Below are positions 38,244-46,850 of a DNA stretch of 64,000 nt, piece by piece; within the stretch, counting starts at the first letter, position 1, and each line of letters starts with the position of its first letter. The notes beneath the pieces are model-generated. The model did no database searches, was not told where the DNA came from, and was given only the letters and a program-made list of their open reading frames with translations. Made by a program: the position numbers and the translations under genes. The DNA is from Pelosinus sp. IPA-1 (GTDB lineage Bacteria; Bacillota; Negativicutes; DSM-13327), in contig NZ_BSVC01000009.1 of NCBI RefSeq assembly GCF_030269905.1, forward strand, positions 1 to 64,000. The letters are read 5' to 3'.

Positions 38244-39242
38244 TCACTCAAAATGTTCCCCGATTGCTTCGCGGAGTTCTGCGAGGTTAGTGGTTGCTGT
38301 GCCTGGTTTTTTGACTACGATACCAGCAGCGAAGTTAGATAACCGCGCCGCCTCTTCATAGGTTGCGCCCGCAGCCAAAGCTAATATCATTGTCGCTACT
38401 ACCGTGTCCCCTGCGCCAGTTACATCATATACTTCGCTTTTATTGATTACCGGAATATGAGTCATCTTACCTGATTGTTCGAATAGGGTCATACCATCTG
38501 GCCCACGGGTAATAAGAACTGCTTTGGCATTAAGCCTTTCTAGAATTGTATTTCCAGCGCTTAATAGTGAAGCTTGGTCGACTATCTCATAACCAACGGC
38601 TGCAGCTGCTTCCGATTCGTTTTGCTTTACCACGGTGACTCCATTATACTCCATTACGTTATACCTAGAATCTACAATACAAGGTATATTTTTATCTCGA
38701 CAAGTTTGAATAATATGGTGTATTAGATGCGGTGCAACCGTGTTACTGCCATAATCACTGATCACGACTCCATCCATGTCGACAATATGAGTCGTTATAT
38801 AATCTTTGAGGGCTTTCTTCATATTATCATCTAAAGCTTCTTTTTTTTCTTTGTCAATTCGTACAATCTGCTGCCGCACTGTTGCTTGCCCACCTGCCAT
38901 AATGCGTGTTTTTGTAATAGTTGGTCGATTATAATCCACAAGCAATCCAGCTGTTTCCGTTTTTTTGTCTTTAAGTATTCGTACCAATTCTTGCCCTGCA
39001 TAATCCTGACCTACTATACCTACAGCATATACAATACCACTTAATGTAGCTGCATTATGCACAACATTTGAAGCACCACCTGGAACAACATTTTCTTTTG
39101 TATGCTCCAGTATTAACACGGGAGCTTCTCGTGAAATTCGTGATATTTTACCTTCTAAATAGACATCTGCCACCATATCGCCAACAACCATGATTTTACG
39201 ATTCTCAAGTTGTGCAATACGATTCAAAAGTTTATTTTGCAA
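38244..39242 (-). CDS. rfaE1: D-glycero-beta-D-manno-heptose-7-phosphate kinase
   Basis: 332-aa PfkB/ribokinase-family kinase. GGASNVVHNAATLSG starts at residue 55, and the second PfkB signature with the catalytic Asp, DVTGAGDT, is at 273-280. It phosphorylates heptose 7-phosphate at C1, ahead of rfaE2. The start is a TTG at 39242, eight bases after GGAG. It follows the LptD-like gene by 15 bases. Confidence 0.94.
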   Translation of the reverse strand: MQNKLLNRIAQLENRKIMVVGDMVADVYLEGKISRISREAPVLILEHTKENVVPGGASNVVHNAATLSGIVYAVGIVGQDYAGQELVRILKDKKTETAGLLVDYNRPTITKTRIMAGGQATVRQQIVRIDKEKKEALDDNMKKALKDYITTHIVDMDGVVISDYGSNTVAPHLIHHIIQTCRDKNIPCIVDSRYNVMEYNGVTVVKQNESEAAAAVGYEIVDQASLLSAGNTILERLNAKAVLITRGPDGMTLFEQSGKMTHIPVINKSEVYDVTGAGDTVVATMILALAAGATYEEAARLSNFAAGIVVKKPGTATTNLAELREAIGEHFE

Positions 39243-39257
39243 TGACTTTACTCCTTT

Positions 39258-40733
39258 TTACCAGCGTGTCGTACTTATATCAAAATTAATTTGGTGGCGT
39301 TTTGCCCGATAGGTAACCGTTGCTTGCCAACAATGTAAATTTCTATACCAAGTATAATCTTGGTCATATACTTTATTATTGTTTAAATCATAGCTTTGCC
39401 GGAAACCAACTGTATTCATTTTATCAATTTTATAGGTAAATCCTGCATCAAATTCTCGCGCCATATCGGCCGTATTGTAATTAAATAACGATGTATTATT
39501 TTTGGTATAATGGAATTCCGTAGTCGTAGTCCACTTTGGAGACCATTGTTTCATAAGTGATGTATCAAACTTAATCTTATTGGTAGTAGATCCATTATAA
39601 CTCTCATGGATCCGTTGTATTCCTGTGCCTAAGCCTAAATATAACCCCTTACTAAGGGTAATGGTATCATGCGAAAAATAAAGATTTTCTTCTTGGTGCC
39701 AACTGGTTTTGTATGCATCGGTCCATTTACCATAACTCATGTCAAAAGTATAACTAACCGGCAAATCGCCCAACCGTTTTCTATATAAATTGAACTTAAC
39801 ATCAGGCTCTTTCTTAATCCAATTATCATCATCATCGCGAAAATCGCCCTGTTCTAAGTTGATTGAATAGCTTTTTTCCCTATCAATCACCCCAACAGTT
39901 GGTTTAAAACCCGATTTGGAGTAATAAGCCAAATTTGTATAAGCAGAAACAGTATTACCCACTGGATACTCTAAATGTTGTATTATATATGCGCCATCTG
40001 AATTTCGATATCCAATACGTGGGAAAGCAGTTTCACCTTCACCTTTTTTTAATGATTTTTTATATTTCGGTACGGAATAAATGACTACATTCTTAATCCA
40101 CATTTTAGCATTGTATGCAATCATCTTTTCCCCGGGCCAAATTTCAATTTTATCAGCGCTGATATGATAATCAGGTACGATTGCAGGACATTGAGTCATC
40201 GTGCCATCATGAGCGATCAGCTCACCAGGAAAAAACTCAAGCTCTTTCCCAGAAATATGCTCTTTGCCTACGATCCCCTTAACTTGCTGCATGTTCCCTA
40301 AGTGAGTCGTGTAATTGTAATGGGTATGTGTACCCACCAGCTCACTACCTGGCTGCTGTAGTGTCGCCTTATCGTCTACCCATACTTCTGTAGTTTTGTT
40401 ATTGCCATGTATAACATCTGCTAAAAGAACATCGGTATTTTGTTTTACAACTACATTGCCTTCAGCAAATATCTCACCTGTTTCCTCACTAAAAGATAAA
40501 TTCTTACCTTCAATTACAATTGGATATTTGGGTTTATCTTTTTTTGTTTCCTTTTTGGTTTCCTTGTTTGTTGTCTTGGTTGTATTGCTTGTAGCGGTTG
40601 TAGCCTTTAACTGAGGTTTATCAGTCGTATCAGGAGCTTGCTCTCCCTGGGTATCAGCTGCTCGTCCCACCACAGAGGCACTAGAAACTAACATCAATAC
40701 AGATGCACAAACCATAAATTTCTTTATTTGCAT
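39258..40733 (-). CDS. LptD/OstA-like outer-membrane LPS assembly protein, short form
   Basis: 491 aa. A signal peptide (about 1-25, ending AAD) is followed by a T/K-rich linker (about 40-70). An OstA/LptA-like periplasmic beta-jellyroll comes next (about 72-200, LSFSEETGEIFAEGNVVVKQ). The C-terminus, about 270 residues, alternates polar and aromatic strands and ends in ISTTRW, an aromatic end as in beta-barrels. The order matches LptD, but enterobacterial LptD is nearly 800 aa, so the barrel here would be much smaller. Other LptD candidates may exist elsewhere. A possible promoter (TTGGAC, 17 bases, TAAATT; 40754-40782) lies just upstream. Confidence 0.75.
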   Translation of the reverse strand: MQIKKFMVCASVLMLVSSASVVGRAADTQGEQAPDTTDKPQLKATTATSNTTKTTNKETKKETKKDKPKYPIVIEGKNLSFSEETGEIFAEGNVVVKQNTDVLLADVIHGNNKTTEVWVDDKATLQQPGSELVGTHTHYNYTTHLGNMQQVKGIVGKEHISGKELEFFPGELIAHDGTMTQCPAIVPDYHISADKIEIWPGEKMIAYNAKMWIKNVVIYSVPKYKKSLKKGEGETAFPRIGYRNSDGAYIIQHLEYPVGNTVSAYTNLAYYSKSGFKPTVGVIDREKSYSINLEQGDFRDDDDNWIKKEPDVKFNLYRKRLGDLPVSYTFDMSYGKWTDAYKTSWHQEENLYFSHDTITLSKGLYLGLGTGIQRIHESYNGSTTNKIKFDTSLMKQWSPKWTTTTEFHYTKNNTSLFNYNTADMAREFDAGFTYKIDKMNTVGFRQSYDLNNNKVYDQDYTWYRNLHCWQATVTYRAKRHQINFDISTTRW

Positions 40734-40805
40734 TACTTTCTCCTATCAAAAAAAATTTAGATCAATAAAACATTATGTCCAAGGCACAATACATAAAAAA
40801 CTTTT

Positions 40806-40898
40806 TGAACCACGAAGATACGAAGAGATTGTGAAGAATAGAAATAGGCCTAGTCTCCCTTCGCACTCTTTCTGTGTCTTCGCGATCTTCGTGTTTCA
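40806..40898 (-). repeat. Palindromic element, CGAAG type
   Basis: Left arm GAACCACGAAGATACGAAGA; right arm read inward GAAACACGAAGATCGCGAAG. The A-to-G changes relative to the CAAAG type occur in both arms. With the solo arm at 40966-40995 it fills most of the gap 40734-41065. Confidence 0.75.
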
Positions 40899-40965
40899 TT
40901 GTTTTCCCACAAAGCTTCAAATTCTATTATCAAAAAAACATATACTTTAAACAAAAGAAAGTTTT

Positions 40966-40995
40966 GAGCCACAGAGGCACAGAGAACACAAAGGT
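40966..40995 (-). repeat. Solo arm of the palindromic element
   Basis: GAGCCACAGAGGCACAGAGA and on, with no inverted partner within 100 bases. Probably a half or decayed copy. Confidence 0.6.
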
Positions 40996-41065
40996 GGCAT
41001 TTTTCCTTATTTTATTCTATTATTATACCACTTTTCTTATATAACTCCATACGGCAATATGTAGA

Positions 41066-41089
41066 AAAAGCCGTCTATTGACGGCTTTT
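41066..41089 (-). terminator. Intrinsic terminator behind the 41106 gene
   Basis: Stem AAAAGCCGTC/GACGGCTTTT with loop TATT, followed by T-rich sequence on the minus strand, 17 bases past the stop. Confidence 0.85.
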
Positions 41090-41105
41090 GTGAAAATTTA
41101 CCTAA

Positions 41106-42029
41106 TTATTTCCCCTGTATACCATAAACATTTGTTTCTACTTTTGTTTGAATATACATTTCGGTACCTGCAGGAATCTCTACTTCTTTACCATGAACAA
41201 AGGCTCCGCCAACGATACCAATTGGTCCTAAAATGGCCATACCCGCAATGGAGGCGCCTGCCGCTGTCGCTAATGACTTATTTTCCTCTTTTGCTTTTTC
41301 TCCTAGTATCGTATTAATCATCGTGCCGTCTATGGCCTCTATTGTATCAAAAGTAACTTGGAGCTCAGCATTGCGGCCAAAATTTCTAGCCCCTTCTACC
41401 TTATTGACCACCCCTTGACCTTGCGCTCCCTTAGGAATTACCAAGTTTCCATCAATATAGATGTCATCAGCAGTCTGAAACACTACAACATCTCCAGGGC
41501 GACTGGTACGTGTATTAAGTGGTGTAACTAACTTTATTTTGAGTAAACTATCTTTACTTACTGCTGCATTCGTAATAGATACTTTACCGTTTGCATAAGC
41601 CAACTTTAATAATTTGTTTAACCGCTCATCATAGGAACCTGCGGAAGGAATTCCAGTAAGCATATGTTCAAGATTTTCAATCCGCCCTTTAGCTGGGCCT
41701 GTTGTAACAGCATGAGTAAGAGACCATTCAACAGCATTCAATTTAATAAAAAAGGATGGTGCATCTACAAAGTTATCGTGGGAATAAGAGTATAAAGTAT
41801 CTGCACGGTTAAGCAATGCTTCTTTGCTTTCCTTTCCTAATACATCTTTTTCTAATTTACTCATACGCTCTACTAACGCACCTGTCATTTCGGCACCATA
41901 AAAAAACTTTTCCGTAGCAACAATCTTATCCAAGACAGTCATTTCTGAAACAGATTTAGCAAAAGCAAGCCCCATATTCGAACATATAAATAATGTAAGT
42001 ATTGTTAAACTAATAAATTTACGCCACAT
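41106..42029 (-). CDS. Secreted protein of unknown function
   Basis: About 307 aa from the ATG at 42029 (11 bases after GGAGG); the ATG at 42038 is only two bases from it. The first 25 residues are a signal peptide (SLTILTLFICSNMGLAFAKS). Residues 30-150 are helical and charged. Residues 165-245 are beta-rich with TSRPGDVVVFQTADDIYIDG and LVIPKGAQGQGVVNKVEG, and a glycine-rich hydrophobic stretch (AGASIAGMAILGPIGIVGGA) follows near 265. I do not recognise the family. It stands between LPS and porin genes and has its own promoter and terminator, so an envelope role is likely. Confidence 0.75.
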   Translation of the reverse strand: MWRKFISLTILTLFICSNMGLAFAKSVSEMTVLDKIVATEKFFYGAEMTGALVERMSKLEKDVLGKESKEALLNRADTLYSYSHDNFVDAPSFFIKLNAVEWSLTHAVTTGPAKGRIENLEHMLTGIPSAGSYDERLNKLLKLAYANGKVSITNAAVSKDSLLKIKLVTPLNTRTSRPGDVVVFQTADDIYIDGNLVIPKGAQGQGVVNKVEGARNFGRNAELQVTFDTIEAIDGTMINTILGEKAKEENKSLATAAGASIAGMAILGPIGIVGGAFVHGKEVEIPAGTEMYIQTKVETNVYGIQGK

Positions 42030-42060
42030 GTAATGCATGTCCTCCTTTTAATTTTGTCTA

Positions 42061-42099
42061 ATTATATCATAATTCGTGATTACTACAAAATTTTCCTGC
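42061..42099 (-). promoter_or_regulatory. Promoter region of the 41106 gene: sigma-A and sigma-H-type
   Basis: An extended -10 TGATATAAT (hexamer 42061-42066) sits about 32 bases from the ATG at 42029. Overlapping it is a sigma-H-type pair: GCAGGAAAA (42091-42099), 12 bases, CACGAATTA (42070-42078). The sigma-H -10 lacks the purine at its first position. Confidence 0.55.
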
Positions 42100-42138
42100 T
42101 GAGACTAACTATTAGACAGCAAAAAATAAAGGAATCGT

Positions 42139-42166
42139 TAACCGCAGAGAAGCAGAGGACACAGAG
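42139..42166 (-). repeat. Solo arm of the palindromic element
   Basis: TTAACCGCAGAGAAGCAGAG and on, no inverted partner. It lies directly beside the complete element at 42185-42273. Confidence 0.6.
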
Positions 42167-42184
42167 AAAAAACAAAATAAAAAA

Positions 42185-42273
42185 TTTGAACCACAAAGAC
42201 ACAAAGGGCACAAAGGAGTTTTTCACTATCCTTTGTGTACTGCGATGGCAGTATTGTGCTTTTGTGGTTCAAA
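42185..42273 (-). repeat. Palindromic element, CAAAG type
   Basis: TTTGAACCACAAA at the left is matched by TTTGTGGTTCAAA at the right. A nested hairpin TACTGC-GATG-GCAGTA lies in the right half. The right end is about 20 bases from the stop of the 42293 gene. Confidence 0.85.
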
Positions 42274-42292
42274 AAATTGTTCTTTTTCTTTA

Positions 42293-42724
42293 CTAAATTT
42301 TTACATCAATGATAGCTGAAACCCCTACACCATTGACACGAGAGAAGTTTACAGGGTTTTTGCTATCAATTGGTATTAATGCCTTTACGCGAAAGGTTCT
42401 TCCACTAAAGTCACCTTCAATTTGAACAACTGCTTGAGTTCTGTCTATTAGTTCTTGGGAACCAATTACCTGGGCAGCACCTATGTAACCACCGTCGCCG
42501 AAGCTAAGAATTGGCACGACTTTCGTTGCGTAGTCAGAACCAGCGCCATGCTTAAATGTGAGAGTATTGATAAAACCATTCAGTTGACCTGAGAACTTAT
42601 CAATCAGAATGGAAATACCACCAACTTTTAAAATATCACCAAAGCCAAAGGCTTGGGTAACAGGCACTGCAGAAACAGATAGCAGACAAATGACTAGCAG
42701 ACCGGTAATAAATCGTTTTTTCAT
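42293..42724 (-). CDS. Small secreted protein of unknown function
   Basis: 143 aa from ATG 42724, preceded by GGGTGGGG. A clear signal peptide (KRFITGLLVICLLSVSAVPV, cut near TQAFG) leads to a mature part of about 118 residues: FGFGDILKVGGISILIDKFS, then GDGGYIGAAQVIGSQ and a beta-rich end TFRVKALIPIDSKNPVNFSR. Longer in-frame starts up to 42958 would run through the terminator and end of the porin gene and are rejected. I do not recognise the family. It follows the first porin gene by about 140 bases and probably works in the periplasm or at the outer membrane. Confidence 0.72.
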   Translation of the reverse strand: MKKRFITGLLVICLLSVSAVPVTQAFGFGDILKVGGISILIDKFSGQLNGFINTLTFKHGAGSDYATKVVPILSFGDGGYIGAAQVIGSQELIDRTQAVVQIEGDFSGRTFRVKALIPIDSKNPVNFSRVNGVGVSAIIDVKI

Positions 42725-42763
42725 GACTTTCCCCACCCTTGTAGATATTATTTGGATATTCAT

Positions 42764-42793
42764 ACCTTCTATGTAATAACCATTATTTCCTGC
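42764..42793 (-). promoter_or_regulatory. Weak sigma-H-like promoter of the 42293 gene
   Basis: GCAGGAAAT (42785-42793), 12 bases, ATAGAAGGT (42764-42772). The -35 is good; the -10 has GAAG where GAAT is expected. Confidence 0.3.
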
Positions 42794-42825
42794 TGAATTA
42801 ATCAATGAAAATAATGGAAAAATAA

Positions 42826-42851
42826 AAGCCGCTGGCAAATGCCAGCGGCTT
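42826..42851 (-). terminator. Intrinsic terminator of the first porin gene
   Basis: Stem AAGCCGCTGGCA/TGCCAGCGGCTT with a two-base loop, then TTATTTTTCC on the minus strand; 16 bases past the porin stop. Confidence 0.9.
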
Positions 42852-42866
42852 CTCAGTGAGTTGTTC

Positions 42867-44165
42867 TTAGAAGAAGAACTCAACTTGTGCTTGATAGAAT
42901 TTAGTTTTTTCAGTGGATACTGCATCGTTAGTTGGTTTAAGATCTGCATATTTAACACGAAGAACAGTATTCAACATTGGAGTATAGTTAAATCCTACTT
43001 CATAACCTTTAGCACCAATAGCTGTTCCGTTGGCGAGGTCAATTTGACCGAATGCAGTGTAAGCGCCATCAAAAGTAGCCTTAGGAGAAGCATAGCCATC
43101 TAAGTGACGATAGTTAACCCATGCGCCATAAGAGCCAACTTTCTTTTTATCAGCACCTTTGTAATCAAATTCAGCATAATATGCTTTATTTTGCGTATCA
43201 GCATCAGACTTACCATAAGAAGCATTTAAAGCCCAATCTTTAGCGAATTTTGTATTAAAACCAGCTTCCCAAACTTTAACTTTATCATTATCATTTCCTG
43301 AGAAATTCAATTTCCCTGTTTTGTCTGTATCTTTAAACTGATAATAACCACCATTTAATGTAGTCGCTTTGGAAGTATCATATTTCAAACCTAAACCAAG
43401 TACTTCCAAGTTAGGGCTCCACCCAGTAACTTTTGAATCATTACCCCATTCATCTGTATTGTTGTCTCTACCATAGAACAGATTAGCTTTCAATGCATTA
43501 CCTGCTGCAAAATTCACACCATTTAACGTACTATCAATCATTAAACCATTGTTTAAGAAGTAGTCAAAACGACCGATGGTAGCTGTTGTACCAAAAAGTT
43601 GTCCTTTTACATAAGCATTATCCATGGTTACGTCAGTATTACCAGAATTTTTCAAGTCATTAACAGCTTGCAAACGACCATAGTAAGACCATTGATCATT
43701 AATTTGACCATCAAGATTTACACGAGTACGTAAGTTAAAAGTATTAGGTTTTCCTCCCAAATCATCGGAGTATTTTTCAGCTCTCAAACGAGCTTCACCA
43801 GTTACTTTAATTGTAGAGGAATTTTTTTCTAATTTAGTTACGCGAACATTTAAGCCTTCCAATTCGCTAGCGAATTCTACGGAAAGTTTGTCGATGGTAG
43901 CTTTTTGTGCTGCATCAGCTTTGTCGGAATGAGCCATAGCTTTTGCTACGATTTGAGCCATTTCATAACGGCTGATCATTTTGTCGCCTTTGTATGTACC
44001 GTCGCCATAACCATCAACGATACCTGCTTTTGCCAATGAGCTTACAGCATCATAGGACCAATGTTTTGCAGGAACGTCAGAGAAAGGATTTGTTGCAGCG
44101 AATGAAGTACCAGCTACGCCAAGTATCATTGCTGCTGCCAAGGAAGCTACTAATTGTTTTTTCAT
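42867..44165 (-). CDS. SLH-domain outer-membrane porin (OmpM-like), copy A
   Basis: 432 aa. Signal peptide MKKQLVASLAAAMILGVAGT (cut near FAA) is followed by one SLH domain (about 26-78: NPFSDVPAKHWSYDAVSSLA, IVDGYGDGTYKGD, ISRYEMAQIVAKAM), a short coiled coil (about 80-112) and a beta-barrel that ends in VEFFF. OmpM proteins of Negativicutes bind peptidoglycan polyamines through the SLH domain and act as porin and outer-membrane anchor. The signal peptide is identical to that of copy B. The leader is about 250 bases long and has a sigma-A promoter. Confidence 0.93.
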   Translation of the reverse strand: MKKQLVASLAAAMILGVAGTSFAATNPFSDVPAKHWSYDAVSSLAKAGIVDGYGDGTYKGDKMISRYEMAQIVAKAMAHSDKADAAQKATIDKLSVEFASELEGLNVRVTKLEKNSSTIKVTGEARLRAEKYSDDLGGKPNTFNLRTRVNLDGQINDQWSYYGRLQAVNDLKNSGNTDVTMDNAYVKGQLFGTTATIGRFDYFLNNGLMIDSTLNGVNFAAGNALKANLFYGRDNNTDEWGNDSKVTGWSPNLEVLGLGLKYDTSKATTLNGGYYQFKDTDKTGKLNFSGNDNDKVKVWEAGFNTKFAKDWALNASYGKSDADTQNKAYYAEFDYKGADKKKVGSYGAWVNYRHLDGYASPKATFDGAYTAFGQIDLANGTAIGAKGYEVGFNYTPMLNTVLRVKYADLKPTNDAVSTEKTKFYQAQVEFFF

Positions 44166-44233
44166 GATAATCTCTCCTTAGGTTTTTATTTTTTTGGGTT
44201 TACGATGAACCTCCACCTAAGAAAGGATATCTT

Positions 44234-44255
44234 TTGAGTATCCATGTTTCCTCAA
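44234..44255 (-). promoter_or_regulatory. Conserved porin leader motif, copy A
   Basis: TTGAGGAAACATGGATACTC with AA after it, 69 bases before the ATG at 44165. It can fold as TTGAG/CTCAA with a 12-base loop. The same motif precedes the other two porin genes. Confidence 0.6.
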
Positions 44256-44409
44256 TGTTATCCTAGCTTAAAGTTTACAGTTCATATCTATTCACTACTG
44301 CGAGAATTTTTCGTCATACAAAAATTTCTTTTGATGACAATTAGTTTCTAGCAGTGAAAGATCTTAAAAATAAATCTCCATATAAGTAATATATTCTATA
44401 TATTGAGAA

Positions 44410-44447
44410 ATATTCAACATTGTATTAAATTTTCCCTGTTTTTTCAA
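44410..44447 (-). promoter_or_regulatory. Promoter of porin copy A (sigma-A, overlapping sigma-H-like)
   Basis: TTGAAA (44442-44447), 17 bases, TACAAT (44419-44424) is a good sigma-A promoter; start near 44412. Overlapping is a sigma-H-like pair: ACAGGGAAA (44431-44439, one mismatch in AGGA), 12 bases, GTTGAATAT (44410-44418). Confidence 0.7.
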
Positions 44448-44511
44448 AGATAATATTAACTTTATATGAAAAATTTAACATGTTCTTTACATTTCCAATT
44501 TTACACAATAA

Positions 44512-44525
44512 TGACTGATAAGTCA
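44512..44525. promoter_or_regulatory. Dyad TGAC-N6-GTCA upstream of porin copy A
   Basis: TGACTGATAAGTCA is a perfect 4-bp dyad about 105 bases upstream of the predicted transcription start. Two further TGAC-N6-GTCA sites lie ahead of porin C. Candidate operator; no regulator is known. Confidence 0.35.
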
Positions 44526-44576
44526 AGTTGATTTTTTTCAAAAATGTATCATACCAATGTACATTTTTTATGAGCT

Positions 44577-44612
44577 AAAAAAGAAACCTGACCGAAGTCA
44601 GGTTTCTTTTTT
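44577..44612 (-). terminator. Intrinsic terminator of porin copy B
   Basis: 16-bp stem (AAAAAAGAAACCTGAC and its inverse) with loop of four bases, ending in a T run; ten bases past the stop at 44622. Confidence 0.92.
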
Positions 44613-44621
44613 CTGTATGAA

Positions 44622-45953
44622 TTAGAATTTAGCAGTTACATTTACACGATAATAATTGTAATCGTCTTTTTGAGTGTCTTTATTATCAATCTTCACATAG
44701 TGGAATTCAGTAGTAAGGTTTTTGCTGAGAGCGCGGTTGTATGAGTAGTCCCAACCAGTGAATTTAGTAGCAACATTCTTAGCAGCATCTAATGTTGTCA
44801 AACCACTACCATTAGGAGTATCTATTCCTAATGAATTTGCACCTACTGAGTAGTATTGGACAACAAAGTTTTGGTCGCCGTCTTTCTTAAGGGATTGTGC
44901 ACCATACTTCGCTAATACAGTATAGAATTTGTCATCGTGTGTAGCGTAATTAGCATCATTTTGTCCACCTTCAGCAGTTAATGAAAACTTAGAATTAAAG
45001 GTATATGCTGCATTGAGGTATTTGAGTTTTAAGACATCTGGACCAATCGCAGTATTAGTAGATGTTGGAGCATTATCTCTTACGGCGAAATAACCTCCAC
45101 CATAAGCAAATTTACCAGTCTTAGTGGATAATTCAACTGAATCAACATCGATTTGGCTTACCAAACGACCATGATTCACAGTAGCATTTACTGCGCCTAT
45201 TTTTGTAGCAAGTTTAATACCATCGAAGTTAATATTGCCATTATCAACGATAGCTTGAGTTGTACCAACTACTAGAGATTGACGACCAGCAGTAGCAGTA
45301 ACAGTACCCATTTGACGAGTTAGGAATGCACGGTCAATTGTCGCATTATCAGTACCAGTACCATTATTATCTCCTAATTTATCAGACCCAAAAGTAGACC
45401 ATTGAGAACCGGCAGGCAATCCATAAGCACTTAACTTCTTATTGTAACTATTATTTGCAATTCTCATTCCAAAAGTTGTATTCTCGTCAACAACAGCCTT
45501 AGCATCTAAGCGCAATCTGTATTTAAATGCTGTTGTATCTGCAATTCCCTCATTATCTTGTGAATGGTAACGTAATCCAAAAGTACCATTGAATTTTAAA
45601 TTAGGTTGGTTTTTTTCCAAATTACCTACGCGTACACCAAGCTTGTCCAATTCATCGGAAAATTCAGCTTGCAATTTTTTGATTTCTGCTTTTTGTTGCG
45701 CATTCGCTTTTTCTTCGTTGCCCATAGCTTTTGCTACAATTTGAGCCATTTCATAACGAGTGATGGTTTTGTCACCTTTGAAAGTGCCATCGCCATAGCC
45801 GTCAACAATACCAGCCTTAGCCAACATTTTTACAGAGTCATAAGCCCAGTTATTCGCAGGAACGTCTACGAAAGGGTTGGATGCAGCGAAGGAAGTACCA
45901 GCTACACCAAGGATCATTGCGGCTGCCAAAGAAGCTACTAATTGTTTTTTCAT
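44622..45953 (-). CDS. SLH-domain outer-membrane porin (OmpM-like), copy B
   Basis: 443 aa. Signal peptide identical to copy A for at least 20 residues, then one SLH domain (NPFVDVPANNWAYDSVKMLA, IVDGYGDGTFKGD, ITRYEMAQIVAKAM), a coiled coil (about 80-112) and a beta-barrel ending in NVTAKF. Barrel sequences of A and B differ widely, as is common among paralogous porins with conserved N-termini. It has its own sigma-H-type promoter and terminator. Confidence 0.93.
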   Translation of the reverse strand: MKKQLVASLAAAMILGVAGTSFAASNPFVDVPANNWAYDSVKMLAKAGIVDGYGDGTFKGDKTITRYEMAQIVAKAMGNEEKANAQQKAEIKKLQAEFSDELDKLGVRVGNLEKNQPNLKFNGTFGLRYHSQDNEGIADTTAFKYRLRLDAKAVVDENTTFGMRIANNSYNKKLSAYGLPAGSQWSTFGSDKLGDNNGTGTDNATIDRAFLTRQMGTVTATAGRQSLVVGTTQAIVDNGNINFDGIKLATKIGAVNATVNHGRLVSQIDVDSVELSTKTGKFAYGGGYFAVRDNAPTSTNTAIGPDVLKLKYLNAAYTFNSKFSLTAEGGQNDANYATHDDKFYTVLAKYGAQSLKKDGDQNFVVQYYSVGANSLGIDTPNGSGLTTLDAAKNVATKFTGWDYSYNRALSKNLTTEFHYVKIDNKDTQKDDYNYYRVNVTAKF

Positions 45954-46027
45954 GTTTAGAATCTCTCCTTAGGTTTTTTATTTTTGTTCAGCAAGTCCTA
46001 CACCATAAGCCTAAGAAGAATCCAAAC

Positions 46028-46049
46028 TTGAGTGTCCATGTTTCCTCAA
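46028..46049 (-). promoter_or_regulatory. Conserved porin leader motif, copy B
   Basis: TTGAGGAAACATGGACACTC with AA after it, 75 bases before the ATG at 45953. It differs from copy A at one base in the loop. Confidence 0.6.
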
Positions 46050-46099
46050 ATGATTTCTTTCGCAAACTTACTATGTAAAATCTTACTTCACTTTTGTGT

Positions 46100-46128
46100 A
46101 TATTCTCCAACTTTTTTTTTTATCCTTC
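46100..46128 (-). promoter_or_regulatory. Sigma-H-type promoter of porin copy B
   Basis: GAAGGATAA (46120-46128), 11 bases, GGAGAATAT (46100-46108): every specified position of RnAGGAwWW-N11-12-RnnGAATww is met. No convincing sigma-A promoter is seen between this gene and 46158. Confidence 0.65.
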
Positions 46129-46157
46129 TTGTATTTTGTATTTTTTTATAATTTTTG

Positions 46158-46607
46158 TTAAGTTTTTGTTATGTTTTCGTTTAATACTTGCTTATTCATA
46201 AGAAAATAGCGTTCTGCTAGTATTACGGCTACATAATCGTCCACTGGACAGGGTGGCACTTGCATTGTTACTGGGATTAGGCGTTTTAAGCCTTTGGGAG
46301 GATTCTCACGCCAGTAGCGAAGGCGACCTTCATCCGTGGTACGGTATTCGTCTACGAGAATGAGAGTTATTGATTGGTCGATATCTTTTATTTTTTCTAA
46401 TGTTTTTTTTGCATCTTTACTCGAAGTCCCATCTCCCATAATGATTGTTTCTATATGATAACTACTAGTCAGCTGTTCTATCGTAGTAGCTAGATTGATT
46501 GTATCAATTATCGCTTGCTTTAATACACCTTTTTCTTTATGTACAACAGCTATTCCGCATTTTTCTCTTCCTGGATCAATGCTGATAATCGTTTGGCTTA
46601 TGGTCAC
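46158..46607 (-). CDS. YqgF/RuvX-like RNase H-fold protein
   Basis: 149 aa. The first strand carries IISIDPGREKCGIAVV (Asp11), as in the YqgF/RuvX family of pre-16S rRNA nucleases and resolvase-like proteins. IIMGDGTSSKDAKK follows and the C-terminal acidic site reads CPVDDYVAVILAERY. The start is GTG 46607 behind GGCGGG. Such second YqgF-like proteins are known in Firmicutes; whether it trims rRNA or acts on other nucleic acids is unknown. Nothing links it to the envelope genes around it other than position. Confidence 0.75.
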   Translation of the reverse strand: MTISQTIISIDPGREKCGIAVVHKEKGVLKQAIIDTINLATTIEQLTSSYHIETIIMGDGTSSKDAKKTLEKIKDIDQSITLILVDEYRTTDEGRLRYWRENPPKGLKRLIPVTMQVPPCPVDDYVAVILAERYFLMNKQVLNENITKT

Positions 46608-46709
46608 GACACATCCCGCCTTTCAGGCACCCCTCTGGTAGAGGGGAATTTTTATATTGTATTGTTAATGTTCTCGGTTGATGGGTGAATTCCTTTGAGA
46701 GATTTTAAT

Positions 46710-46829
46710 TTGAACCACAGAGGCACAGAGCTGCTTACGCGGACACAGAGAACACTAAGGTTATATACTCACGAATACTATAATAATCCTCTGCGCCCTC
46801 TGTGGATCTCTGTGTTCTCTGTGTTTCAA
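46710..46829 (-). repeat. Palindromic element, CAGAG type
   Basis: Left arm TTGAACCACAGAGGCACAGA and on, broken by the insert CTGCTTACGCGG; right arm read inward TTGAAACACAGAGAACACAG. It lies between porin C (terminator at 46851) and the YqgF-like gene. Confidence 0.8.
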
Positions 46830-46850
46830 CTCTCTGCCAAGGCCAACGGA

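Noticed and set aside
42725-42958. N-terminal extension of the small secreted protein
   Set aside because: It would run through the terminator and the 3' end of the porin gene; the signal peptide begins at 42724 with its own RBS.
44234-44255. Leader motif as the -35 of a sigma-H promoter
   Set aside because: It contains AGGA, but no GAAT-type -10 follows at 11-12 bases in any of the three copies.
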